From positions 68,537 to 108,710 of the forward strand of contig DINI01000030.1 of NCBI GenBank assembly GCA_002426755.1: 40,174 nt of DNA, given 5' to 3'. A program made the position numbers and the translations under genes. A model generated the notes under the pieces. The model was given only the letters and a program-made list of their open reading frames with translations, had not been told where the DNA came from and searched no databases. Shown here in pieces: positions 33,039 to 40,174 of the stretch; position 1 is the stretch's first letter, and each line of letters opens with the position of its first letter. The stretch is from Flavobacteriaceae bacterium UBA5544. GTDB lineage: Bacteria > Bacteroidota > Bacteroidia > Flavobacteriales > Flavobacteriaceae.

Positions 33039-34616
33039 ATGGAAACGAATACAATTTTAATGATTGTTGGAGGCGTGGTATTGGGAGCAATACTTGGATA
33101 TATTATAGCTAAATCATTGGAAAAAACCAACGCATCAAAGCTGATCAAAAACGCGCAAGATGAAGCAACCTCTATTATAAAACAAGCAAATGCCGAAGGC
33201 GAAAGCATAAAAAAAGATAAATTATTACAAGCTAAAGAAAAGTTCATTGAACTGAAGGCAGAGCACGAAACCGTTATTCTATCTCGTGATAAAAAAATCG
33301 CTGAAGCGGAAAAACGAACTCGAGATAAAGAATCTCAAGTGTCAAGCGAATTGGCAAAAAACAAAAAATTGAGTCAAGAACTTGAAGAAAAAGTCAAAGA
33401 AAGTGACTTTAAACTTGAGTTTCTGGAAAAGAAAAAAGAAGAGGTAGAGAAGGCGCATAAAAGCCAAATTAAACAGTTGGAAGTCATCTCTGGGCTGTCG
33501 GCTGAAGAGGCTAAATCGCAATTGGTGGAGTCGCTCAAGAATGAAGCTAAATCTGATGCGATGGCCTTTGTGCAAAACTCTATTGAGGAATCTAAACTGA
33601 CTGCACAGCAAGAAGCAAAGAAAATCATCATAAATACCATTCAGCGTATCGGAACAGAAGAAGCAATTGACAATTGTGTTTCTGTATTCAATATCGAATC
33701 TGACGATGTCAAGGGACGAATCATAGGTCGCGAAGGGCGCAACATACGCGCTATCGAAGCCGCAACTGGTGTAGAGATTATCGTGGATGATACTCCGGAA
33801 GCAATCATCTTATCATGTTTTGATTCCGTGAGACGTGAGATTGCACGTTTGTCTTTACACAAATTAGTGACTGACGGTAGAATACATCCAGCAAAAATTG
33901 AAGAAGTTGTTGAAAAAACAAGAAAGCAAATCGAACAGGAAATTATCGAGGTAGGTAAACGTACCGTCATTGATTTGGGTATCCACGGTTTGCATCCTGA
34001 ATTGATAAAGTTGGTTGGTAGAATGAAATACCGTTCGTCATACGGACAAAATTTATTGCAACACTCGCGTGAAGTAGCCAAACTTTGTGGTGTGATGGCA
34101 GCCGAATTGGGATTAAACCCGAAATTAGCCAAACGTGCGGGATTATTACATGATATTGGTAAAGTTCCAGATTCTGAAGCGGATATGGAAACGCCTCATG
34201 CCATTTTAGGGATGCAATGGGCTGAAAAATTTGGTGAAAAACCAGAGATTTGCAATGCTATTGGAGCGCATCACGACGAAATAGAAATGACTACCTTATT
34301 ATCTCCAATCATTCAAGTATGTGATGCCATATCTGGAGCACGCCCAGGGGCAAGACGCCAGGTATTGGATTCCTACATCCAGCGTTTAAAGGACTTGGAA
34401 GATGTCGCATTCGGATTTAACGGTGTCAATAAAGCGTATGCCATCCAAGCAGGACGCGAGCTGCGTGTCATGGTGGAGAGCGAAAGGGTGTCTGATGAAC
34501 AAGCAGCAAACTTGTCTTTCGAGATATCCCAAAAGATTCAAACTGATATGACTTACCCAGGACAGGTGAAAGTGACCGTAATTAGGGAAACCAGAGCGGT
34601 GAACATTGCTAAATAA
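33039..34616 (+). CDS. rny: Ribonuclease Y
   Basis: Membrane-anchored endoribonuclease that starts mRNA decay. The 525 residues show the standard order: N-terminal transmembrane anchor (residues 5-24), long coiled coil (about 30-200), KH RNA-binding domain (GRIIGREGRNIRAIEAATG, about 226-246), HD hydrolase domain with His371-Asp372 (LLHDIGK) and HHDEIE, and a C-terminal domain. All catalytic residues are present. Only 18 bp separate it from the 6S RNA T run, so rny is expressed either by readthrough or from a promoter within the 6S region. A clear terminator follows. Confidence 0.95.
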   Translation: METNTILMIVGGVVLGAILGYIIAKSLEKTNASKLIKNAQDEATSIIKQANAEGESIKKDKLLQAKEKFIELKAEHETVILSRDKKIAEAEKRTRDKESQVSSELAKNKKLSQELEEKVKESDFKLEFLEKKKEEVEKAHKSQIKQLEVISGLSAEEAKSQLVESLKNEAKSDAMAFVQNSIEESKLTAQQEAKKIIINTIQRIGTEEAIDNCVSVFNIESDDVKGRIIGREGRNIRAIEAATGVEIIVDDTPEAIILSCFDSVRREIARLSLHKLVTDGRIHPAKIEEVVEKTRKQIEQEIIEVGKRTVIDLGIHGLHPELIKLVGRMKYRSSYGQNLLQHSREVAKLCGVMAAELGLNPKLAKRAGLLHDIGKVPDSEADMETPHAILGMQWAEKFGEKPEICNAIGAHHDEIEMTTLLSPIIQVCDAISGARPGARRQVLDSYIQRLKDLEDVAFGFNGVNKAYAIQAGRELRVMVESERVSDEQAANLSFEISQKIQTDMTYPGQVKVTVIRETRAVNIAK

Positions 34617-34641
34617 GAATTTACACGATCATATAGTGAAG

Positions 34642-34672
34642 CATCCATAAGAATATTATGGATGTTTTTTTT
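34642..34672 (+). terminator. Rho-independent terminator of rny
   Basis: CATCCATAA (34642-34650), 5-nt loop, TTATGGATG (34656-34664), then eight T (34665-34672). Perfect 9-bp stem. Confidence 0.88.
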
Positions 34673-34688
34673 ATACCAGCAACTAAAC

Positions 34689-35600
34689 CTACTTCCTTGG
34701 ATGAAATTTATTGAGGACGTCTTTCAGGTGGCTTCTATCCACATGCATATAAATTTCTGTTGTGGTAATGCTTTCATGCCCAAGCATCAGTTGAATGGCT
34801 CTCAAATCGGCACCATTTTCCAACAAATGCGTTGCAAAGGAATGTCGGAAGGTATGGGGTGAGATGGTTTTGTTAAGATTGATTTTCTCTGCAAGTCGCT
34901 TAATGATTGTAAAAATCATGGCACGCGTCAATTGCTTGCCTCGATAGTTTAAAAAAAGTGTGTCTTTATCTTGTTGATGTACCGAGATCATAGACCTGAC
35001 CTCCTTAATATAAGTGTTGATTATTTTTTGTGTAGGATTGCCAATGGGGACAAATCGCTGTTTATCACCTTTACCAGTGACTTTTATAAATCCTTCATCA
35101 AAAAATAAATCCGATATTTTAAGATTTGTAAGTTCACTCACGCGAAGTCCACAGCTATATAAGGTCTCTAGAATGGTTCGGTCGCGTTCGCCGATTCTAA
35201 TGTTGTTATATTCATAAGTTAGGTCAATTGCGGCTATCAATCGGTCGATATCCCATAGACTCAATGTGTCCGGAAGTTTTCTGCCAATTTTAGGCGACTC
35301 AATTAAATCCAATGGATTTGTGTTCCTATAATCTTCAAAAACCAAATAGCTAAAAAAACTCCGCAATCCAGAAATGATTCTAGATTGTGAACGGGCATTA
35401 TGGGATTTCGATACTGTATAGATAAATTCTTGTACAGTGGTATGATCTATTTCTGTTGGGGAAATGTTTAAGTCATTAGTGTTCAGGTAATCAACCAATT
35501 TTTTTAGGTCGTATTCGTAGTTGATAATGGAATTTTTTGAGAGTCCTCGCTCTATTTTTAGGAAATGTCTATAATCGTGGAGTGCGTTTTGCCAATTCAT
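34689..35600 (-). CDS. xerD: Tyrosine recombinase XerD
   Basis: Site-specific recombinase resolving chromosome dimers at dif. The 303 residues form an N-terminal core-binding SAM-like domain (1-100) and a catalytic domain with all active residues: Arg153 (SCGLRVSELTNL), Lys177 (VTGKGDKQRF), His249 and Arg252 (HTFRHSFATHLL), His275 (LGHESITTT) and Tyr284 (EIYMHV). Length and motifs fit the single XerD-type recombinase of Flavobacteria; XerC is the alternative. No dif sequence is visible here, which is normal because dif lies elsewhere. Nearby aroQ is a common neighbour in this group, here separated from it by two barrel genes. Confidence 0.92.
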   Translation of the reverse strand: MNWQNALHDYRHFLKIERGLSKNSIINYEYDLKKLVDYLNTNDLNISPTEIDHTTVQEFIYTVSKSHNARSQSRIISGLRSFFSYLVFEDYRNTNPLDLIESPKIGRKLPDTLSLWDIDRLIAAIDLTYEYNNIRIGERDRTILETLYSCGLRVSELTNLKISDLFFDEGFIKVTGKGDKQRFVPIGNPTQKIINTYIKEVRSMISVHQQDKDTLFLNYRGKQLTRAMIFTIIKRLAEKINLNKTISPHTFRHSFATHLLENGADLRAIQLMLGHESITTTEIYMHVDRSHLKDVLNKFHPRK

Positions 35601-35820
35601 GAGTGTAAAAGTAGGGTAAATGCAATTAAAATTGAACGAATAGGTACGTAATTTGTCGTATTTTATTCGAATTTTGTTAATAAAATTTTTTTTAAATAAT
35701 TGAAAATGTGTGATTTATGATTTTATGTTGACAAAATTGTTAATAACTCAATAAATAATCTTTAATATCTCAAAAAAAAGTATTTAGTTTGTATCAATCA
35801 ATTTTAAAAACTTATAAATT
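35601..35820 (+). other. AT-rich intergenic region before the first barrel gene
   Basis: 220 bp. Contains TTGACA (35728-35733) with ATAAAT (35751-35756) at 17-bp spacing, resembling a sigma-70 promoter of other phyla, and a TTAGTTTG near 35787, one base off the Bacteroidota box. No gene or RNA structure is seen. Confidence 0.35.
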
Positions 35821-36429
35821 ATGAAAAAATTAATTTTAATGGCTGCTGTAGCAGTATTTGGGTTTTCTCAAGCCCAGGCTCAAGATGAGATTAAATTTGG
35901 AGTTAAAGCCGGTGTGAATTTTGCAAAATTAACAGGTGATGCTGTTGAAGATGCAGATGGTAGAACTGGTTTCCATATTGGTGGAGTTGTTGAAATTCCA
36001 GTTTCTGAAAAGTTTTCAGTGCAACCGGAATTATTGTATTCTCAACAAGGTCTTCAACAAAAGGAATCATTTGAGGGTATCGATTTTGAATCAAAATTAA
36101 AATTAGATTACATTCATGTCCCAGTTATGGCGAAGTTTTATGTAGCCGATGGATTTGCTCTAGAAGCTGGACCACAATTTGGTTTTAACGTAGGTGCAAA
36201 ACAAGAATTTTCTGCTGGTGATGAGTCAGAAGAAGAAGATGTTAAGGATAGTGTTGCTGGCTTTGATTTAAGCCTTGGCGCAGGAGTATCTTACAAATTG
36301 GACAATGGCTTGTTTTTCCAAGCGCGTTACATGTTTGGATTGTCTAATGTTAACAAAGATGAAGAAGAAGGATTTGATGATAATTTGACTAACTCTGTAT
36401 TGAGTTTGTCAGTTGGATTTATGTTCTAA
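35821..36429 (+). CDS. Outer-membrane beta-barrel (porin-family) protein
   Basis: Exported 202-residue protein with signal MKKLILMAAVAVFGFSQAQAQ (cleavage after AQAQ). The mature part is an OMP_b-brl-type eight-stranded barrel: FGVKAGVNFAKL, FHIGGVVEIPV, FSVQPELLYSQQG, DYIHVPVMAKFYV, GFALEAGPQFGFNVG, VAGFDLSLGAGVSYKL, GLFFQARYMFGLS, ending VLSLSVGFMF with a terminal Phe. Acidic loops (DESEEEDVKD, DEEEGFDD) face outward. Common in Flavobacteria, function not specific. Own AT-rich leader; ends in a strong terminator almost identical to that of the next gene. Confidence 0.88.
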   Translation: MKKLILMAAVAVFGFSQAQAQDEIKFGVKAGVNFAKLTGDAVEDADGRTGFHIGGVVEIPVSEKFSVQPELLYSQQGLQQKESFEGIDFESKLKLDYIHVPVMAKFYVADGFALEAGPQFGFNVGAKQEFSAGDESEEEDVKDSVAGFDLSLGAGVSYKLDNGLFFQARYMFGLSNVNKDEEEGFDDNLTNSVLSLSVGFMF

Positions 36430-36450
36430 TCAGAAATTTTAATACATAAA

Positions 36451-36480
36451 AAACCGAAGTCAACAGCTTCGGTTTTTTTT
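36451..36480 (+). terminator. Rho-independent terminator after the first barrel gene
   Basis: AAACCGAAG (36451-36459), 7-nt loop, CTTCGGTTT (36467-36475), then a T run to 36480. Stem sequence is shared with the terminator at 37189-37219. Confidence 0.9.
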
Positions 36481-36568
36481 ATGCCTTTTTTTATCAGTGT
36501 ATTGTATATGTTGCCAATAATTCTAATTTTACGCTCTAAATTTTAACCAATTCTAAATTAAATCTATT

Positions 36569-37165
36569 ATGAAAAAAACAATTTTATTGGCAGCAATCGC
36601 ATTGTTGGGGATTTCAACAATCAATGCGCAAACAGAAAAAGGAAAGTGGGTATTTGGTTCTGATGCAGGGATCTCTTTTACTTCAACAACCGCCAAGGCA
36701 GAGTTCGATGGTAACCAATTGGACGGCAAAACCACATCTTCTACTTTTGAAATCAATCCAAACGCGGGTTATTTTATCATTGATAACCTTGCAATAGGTC
36801 TTGATTTGAGCTTTTCTACAACTAAAAATAAGTTTGATGATGGTATGGATATTTCTGATGATACTACAAATGCATTCGGAGTATTGCCAAGTGCCACTTA
36901 TTATTTTAAGAATGATAAACTCGCCCCTTATCTTGGAGTGGGAGTCGGTTTTTTGTCTATTAGTTCAGGTGATGAAGACTTCAATAAGTCAAGCGGTCTA
37001 GCAGTGGGTGCTACTGGTGGATTGGCTTATTTTTTGAATACTTCTGTTTCACTTAATTTTGGCGTCACTTATTTATATTCTAACCAAACCAATAAAGCTG
37101 AAAGCGATTTTAAAGTAAAAAGCAATGTTATTGGCGCTAATATTGGGTTTGCAGTATATTTATAA
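36569..37165 (+). CDS. Outer-membrane beta-barrel protein
   Basis: Exported 198-residue protein; signal MKKTILLAAIALLGISTINAQ. The mature part is an eight-stranded-type barrel (KWVFGSDAGISFTS, TFEINPNAGYFII, LAIGLDLSFSTT, FGVLPSATYYF, LAPYLGVGVGFLSI, SGLAVGATGGLAYFL, VSLNFGVTYLYS, NVIGANIGFAVYL). It shares size and signal style with the preceding barrel but differs in strand sequence, so they are diverged relatives rather than recent copies. Role unknown; structural or adhesive functions occur in the family. Confidence 0.86.
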   Translation: MKKTILLAAIALLGISTINAQTEKGKWVFGSDAGISFTSTTAKAEFDGNQLDGKTTSSTFEINPNAGYFIIDNLAIGLDLSFSTTKNKFDDGMDISDDTTNAFGVLPSATYYFKNDKLAPYLGVGVGFLSISSGDEDFNKSSGLAVGATGGLAYFLNTSVSLNFGVTYLYSNQTNKAESDFKVKSNVIGANIGFAVYL

Positions 37166-37188
37166 TAGTTCAATGATTTTAAACTCTT

Positions 37189-37219
37189 AAAACCGAAGCA
37201 TAAAAACTTCGGTTTTTTT
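37189..37219 (+). terminator. Rho-independent terminator after the second barrel gene
   Basis: AAAACCGAAG (37189-37198), 8-nt loop, CTTCGGTTTT (37207-37216), T run. The bases after it (TTTATGCCTT) also match those following the first terminator. Confidence 0.9.
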
Positions 37220-37225
37220 ATGCCT

Positions 37226-37233
37226 TATTTTTG
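37226..37233 (+). promoter_or_regulatory. Bacteroidota -7 promoter box (TATTTTTG)
   Basis: Exact TAnnTTTG, 13 nt before the aroQ ATG at 37247, directly after the preceding terminator. Confidence 0.5.
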
Positions 37234-37246
37234 ATATATTTACTTT

Positions 37247-37663
37247 ATGAAGAAATTGATCATTATTAACGGCCCAAATTTAAATCTGCTAGGTACACGA
37301 GAACCAGAATTATATGGAAATTTGTCCTTCACGGAATTTTTGGAAAAGTTAAAAAATAGATACCCCAATGTGCATCTAGAGCATTATCAGTCCAACGTTG
37401 AAGGCGAACTTATCGATAAACTTCAAGAAGTAGGCTTTTCTTATGATGGCATCATTCTGAATGCGGCTGCCTATACCCATACATCGGTGGGAATTGGTGA
37501 CGCTGTAAAAGCCGTTAAAACACCGGTTGTTGAAGTTCATATTTCAAATACATTCAATAGAGAAAAATTTAGACACAAATCTTTTATCTCTTCAAATGCC
37601 AAAGGTGTCATTCTTGGTTTTGGACTGCAGAGCTATGAATTGGCAATCCAAAGTTTTCTGTAA
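37247..37663 (+). CDS. aroQ: Type II 3-dehydroquinate dehydratase
   Basis: Third step of the shikimate pathway: dehydration of 3-dehydroquinate to 3-dehydroshikimate. 138 residues, typical of the small dodecameric type II enzyme. The opening INGPNLNLLGTREPELYG holds the catalytic Arg18 and Tyr23; later are NAAAYTHTSVGIGDA (substrate-binding, including His residues) and VVEVHISNTFNREKFRHKS with the catalytic histidine near residue 103. No shikimate-pathway neighbours; a promoter box is right in front. The xerD neighbourhood is commonly seen in Flavobacteria. Confidence 0.95.
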   Translation: MKKLIIINGPNLNLLGTREPELYGNLSFTEFLEKLKNRYPNVHLEHYQSNVEGELIDKLQEVGFSYDGIILNAAAYTHTSVGIGDAVKAVKTPVVEVHISNTFNREKFRHKSFISSNAKGVILGFGLQSYELAIQSFL

Positions 37664-37766
37664 TTCAGAAATTACCATCTCTATTTGAACTTTTAAAAGA
37701 AAACTTTAAATCGGAATGGTTTTTGTGAGCCTATTCTGATTAATAATATCTTAAACCATACACTAT

Positions 37767-38921
37767 ATGAATTATTCAAAACTATTTCTTTCTGGGGCCT
37801 TTATATTACTATGCATTTCTTGTAAAACTTCAGATGATGCTACCACAGAACCAATCGTGAATACCGAATTGACTTTGACTTCAGTCATTGATAATTATAC
37901 ATTCGACCAGCCCATAGGCATTGAAAATGCAGGGGATGGATCCGGCAGAATTTTCATAGTTGAGAAAGAAGGTATTATTAAAGTAGCTAACTTGCAACTT
38001 CAGGACGTCAACACGTTTCTTAATATTTCTCAAGTTGTTAATGCATCCAATGAAATGGGGTTGCTAGGGCTTGCATTTCACCCCGACTATGTTAGTAACG
38101 GTTATTTTTATGTCAATTACAATACTGCTGATAATTTAACACGTATATCTAGATTTTCAGTCTCAAATGACAATGTCAATCTTGCAAATGCCAATAGTGA
38201 GGTGATTTTGTTGGAGTTTCCACAGAACGACACCAATCACAATGGAGGTCAGTTATCATTTGGTACCGATGGATATTTATATATTTCCTCTGGAGATGGT
38301 GGTGGCGGTAACCAAGAGAGTGCACAGGACTTATCTACGTTAGCTGGGGCCATTTTAAGAATAGATGTAAATAATTCCTCTAATGGACTTAATTATTCAA
38401 TCCCTGTTGATAATCCTTTTGTGAATGAGCCATCAGCTAGGGGTGAAATTTTTGCATATGGATTAAGAAACCCTTGGAGAATGAGTTTTGATGAACAAAC
38501 CGGAAAACTTTGGGCAGGAGATGTAGGTGCTGGTGACTGGGAAGAAATAGATATTATTGAAAGTGGAGCAAATTATGGTTGGCCAATTTACGAGGCTTCC
38601 AATTGTAATGGTTTTTTTGGCTCTTGTGATACAATGGGTCTTACACTTCCAGTCTTTGAATATCCCCACGATAATGGAAATCATTCAATTACTGGTGGTT
38701 TTGTTTACAGGGGAAGTCTAAACCCAAGTCTTGTTGGAAAATACGTTTATGCGGATTTATCAGGTAAAATTTGGTGTTTAGATGTTAACTCTCTTGAAAA
38801 CACTTTACTCTTTGATACTGAATTGTATATTACTACATTTGGTTTAGACTCAAATAAGGAATTATTTTTAAGTGATTTTTTTAGTGGTCAAATTTATAAA
38901 TTTGAACAAGCAGAAATGTAA
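37767..38921 (+). CDS. PQQ-dependent sugar dehydrogenase-like lipoprotein
   Basis: Exported lipoprotein of 384 residues (signal MNYSKLFLSGAFILLCISC, Cys19) with a six-bladed beta-propeller of the soluble glucose/aldose dehydrogenase type. Blocks include GLLGLAFHPDYVSNGYFYVNY, the catalytic-His region TNHNGGQLSFGTDGYLYISSGDGGGG, YGLRNPWRMSFD (PQQ-binding Arg) and a calcium/PQQ loop near GAGDWEEIDIIESGANYGWPIYE. It would oxidise sugars using PQQ in the envelope. No PQQ-synthesis genes are in the window, so the cofactor source is unclear and the real substrate is unknown. Ends in a bidirectional terminator. Confidence 0.88.
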   Translation: MNYSKLFLSGAFILLCISCKTSDDATTEPIVNTELTLTSVIDNYTFDQPIGIENAGDGSGRIFIVEKEGIIKVANLQLQDVNTFLNISQVVNASNEMGLLGLAFHPDYVSNGYFYVNYNTADNLTRISRFSVSNDNVNLANANSEVILLEFPQNDTNHNGGQLSFGTDGYLYISSGDGGGGNQESAQDLSTLAGAILRIDVNNSSNGLNYSIPVDNPFVNEPSARGEIFAYGLRNPWRMSFDEQTGKLWAGDVGAGDWEEIDIIESGANYGWPIYEASNCNGFFGSCDTMGLTLPVFEYPHDNGNHSITGGFVYRGSLNPSLVGKYVYADLSGKIWCLDVNSLENTLLFDTELYITTFGLDSNKELFLSDFFSGQIYKFEQAEM

Positions 38922-38954
38922 TACTTAACCTAAACCGATACTTTTAAACTAAAT

Positions 38955-38986
38955 AAAAAAGACGATTCATAACAAATCGTCTTTTT
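38955..38986. terminator. Bidirectional rho-independent terminator
   Basis: GACGATT (38961-38967), 7-nt loop, AATCGTC (38975-38981), flanked by an A run (38955-38960) and T run (38982-38986). Separates the convergent sugar-dehydrogenase and lpdA genes. Confidence 0.88.
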
Positions 38987-39016
38987 CTCTATTATATATT
39001 CTTTTTTCTTTGTTTC

Positions 39017-40174
39017 TTATAAATGAATTACCTCGCCATAAGCATCAGCAACAGCTTCCATAACCGCTTCACTCATCGTAGGGTGTGGATGCACCGCTTT
39101 TAAGACTTCATGTCCTGTAGTCTCTAGTTTACGCCCTAAAACGGCTTCTGCAATCATATCAGTCACACCTGCTCCAATCATATGGCAGCCTAACCATTCG
39201 CCATATTTGGCATCAAAGATGACTTTTACAAAACCATCCTTGGCTCCAGAAGCACTTGCTTTACCAGAAGCAGAGAATGGAAATTTACCCACCTTTATGT
39301 CAAAACCTTTTTCTTTGGCTTGTTTTTCGGTCAGACCAACACTTGCAATTTCTGGATAGCAATACGTACAACCAGGGATGTTGCCATAATCCAATGCTTC
39401 AACGTGTTGTCCAGCAATTTTTTCTACGCAAAGAATCCCTTCAGCAGAAGCAACGTGTGCCAATGCCTGTCCCGGAGTTACATCGCCAATGGCGTAATAG
39501 CCAGGAATATTGGTTTGATAATAGTTGTTGACAAGGATTTTGTCTCTATCTACAGCAATACCCACATCTTCCAGTCCAATGTTCTCAATGTTAGATTTGA
39601 TACCAACAGCCGAAAGTATAATATCTGCTTCCAATGTTTCTTCGCCTTTGGCAGTTTTTACGGTGGCTTTTACACCACTTCCAGAGGTATCTACTTTAGT
39701 GACTTCTGAAGAAGTCATGATATTGATACCACTTTTCTTGAAGGATTTTTCCAATTGTTTGGAAACTTCTTCATCTTCAACTGGTACTACATTTGGTAAA
39801 AACTCAACAATTGTCACTTCTGTTCCCATGGAGTTGTAGAAGTATGCAAACTCAACACCAATGGCACCAGAGCCCACCACAATCATTTTCTTTGGTTGGT
39901 CTTTAAGGCTCATGGCTTCTCTATATCCAATCACTTTTTTACCATCTTGTTTTAGACTTGGCAATTCACGAGAGCGAGCTCCTGTAGCAATAATGATATG
40001 GTCTGCACTATATTCCGTGCCATCAACATCTACTTTTTTGCCTGTTTTAAGCTTTCCAAAACCGTTAATAACATCGATTTTGTTCTTTTTCATAAGAAAT
40101 TGTACACCCTTGCTCATGCCTTCTGCAACACCACGACTACGCTTTACAACCGCATCAAAATCTTTGTCATAGCC
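39017..40174 (-). CDS. lpdA: Dihydrolipoyl dehydrogenase, 5' end outside window
   Basis: E3 component of 2-oxoacid dehydrogenase complexes: FAD flavoprotein re-oxidising dihydrolipoamide with NAD+. The frame is open through the right edge of the window (in-frame residues before the first internal ATG at 40117 include DFDAVVKRSRGVAEG), so about 80 N-terminal residues, including the FAD-binding GxGxxG and the redox CxxxxC site, lie outside. Visible: ATGARSRELP, the NAD-binding IVVGSGAIGVEFAYFYNSMGTEV, the FAD-site YYAIGDVTPGQALAHVASAEG, and the C-terminal interface HPHPTMSEAVMEA with the active-site His-Glu pair. 386 residues seen of about 465. Confidence 0.94.
   Translation of the reverse strand, partial: GYDKDFDAVVKRSRGVAEGMSKGVQFLMKKNKIDVINGFGKLKTGKKVDVDGTEYSADHIIIATGARSRELPSLKQDGKKVIGYREAMSLKDQPKKMIVVGSGAIGVEFAYFYNSMGTEVTIVEFLPNVVPVEDEEVSKQLEKSFKKSGINIMTSSEVTKVDTSGSGVKATVKTAKGEETLEADIILSAVGIKSNIENIGLEDVGIAVDRDKILVNNYYQTNIPGYYAIGDVTPGQALAHVASAEGILCVEKIAGQHVEALDYGNIPGCTYCYPEIASVGLTEKQAKEKGFDIKVGKFPFSASGKASASGAKDGFVKVIFDAKYGEWLGCHMIGAGVTDMIAEAVLGRKLETTGHEVLKAVHPHPTMSEAVMEAVADAYGEVIHL

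Noticed and set aside
34689..35600. Tyrosine recombinase as a sign of a mobile element
   Set aside because: Motifs and length fit housekeeping XerD, and there are no attachment sites or cargo genes around it.
35728..35756. Chromosomal origin or DnaA-box cluster in the AT-rich spacer
   Set aside because: No TTATCCACA-type boxes; dnaA and other origin genes are absent. The only feature is a sigma-70-like TTGACA.

Overview
The window is a gene-dense, AT-rich stretch of chromosome from a bacterium of the phylum Bacteroidota, almost certainly a marine-type member of the Flavobacteriaceae. The evidence is Bacteroidota promoter boxes (TAnnTTTG) just in front of many start codons, short lipoprotein signals ending in SC, TonB-dependent receptor and carboxypeptidase-regulatory architectures, families restricted to this group (DUF6048, DUF6452, DUF4268, CCC-motif membrane protein, DUF2027/Smr), and a 6S-type RNA between zapA and rny. 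I see no rRNA, tRNA, insertion sequence, prophage structural gene or CRISPR array. Both ends cut through a gene: pabB on the left and lpdA on the right.

Layout. 1-6.7 kb: pabB (5' cut), a lipoprotein, a convergent sigma-region-4-like protein, then tilS, ade and a YheT-type hydrolase. 6.7-12.8 kb: an SLC13/DASS transporter on the minus strand, then a tight plus-strand cluster (leaderless-secretion amidase, lipoprotein, small helical protein, membrane-inserted amidohydrolase), a lipocalin-like lipoprotein, and a second small amidohydrolase on the minus strand. 12.8-16.3 kb: a minus-strand run (methyltransferase, ZIP transporter, DUF4268) divergent from a THUMP rRNA methyltransferase. 16.3-22 kb: minus-strand envelope genes (beta-barrel, carboxypeptidase-regulatory protein, DinB) and the rlmD-DUF6452-DUF6048 set. 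22-27.8 kb: rocD, DUF2752/CCC membrane proteins, Smr protein, a calcium-repeat lipoprotein, cysteine desulfurase and a CHAP lipoprotein. 27.8-34.7 kb: a TonB-dependent receptor and an M23 peptidase sharing a minus-strand unit, then coiled-coil protein, zapA, 6S RNA and rny. 34.7-40.2 kb: xerD, two outer-membrane barrels, aroQ, a PQQ-type sugar dehydrogenase lipoprotein and lpdA (5' cut).

Most genes are housekeeping (folate and aromatic metabolism, tRNA/rRNA modification, RNA decay, cell division, chromosome dimer resolution, central metabolism) mixed with envelope proteins. The least explained parts are the amidase/lipoprotein/helical/amidohydrolase cluster at 8.3-11.3 kb, which looks like a cell-wall-lysis module of unknown purpose; a set of intergenic 7-bp-period repeats next to four genes; and the 14.84-15.08 kb intergenic region, which holds a REP-like palindrome and a pair of related GCGG motifs. 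Two RNA-modification genes, tilS and rlmD, carry a promoter box exactly 4 nt from the ATG, suggesting leaderless mRNAs.
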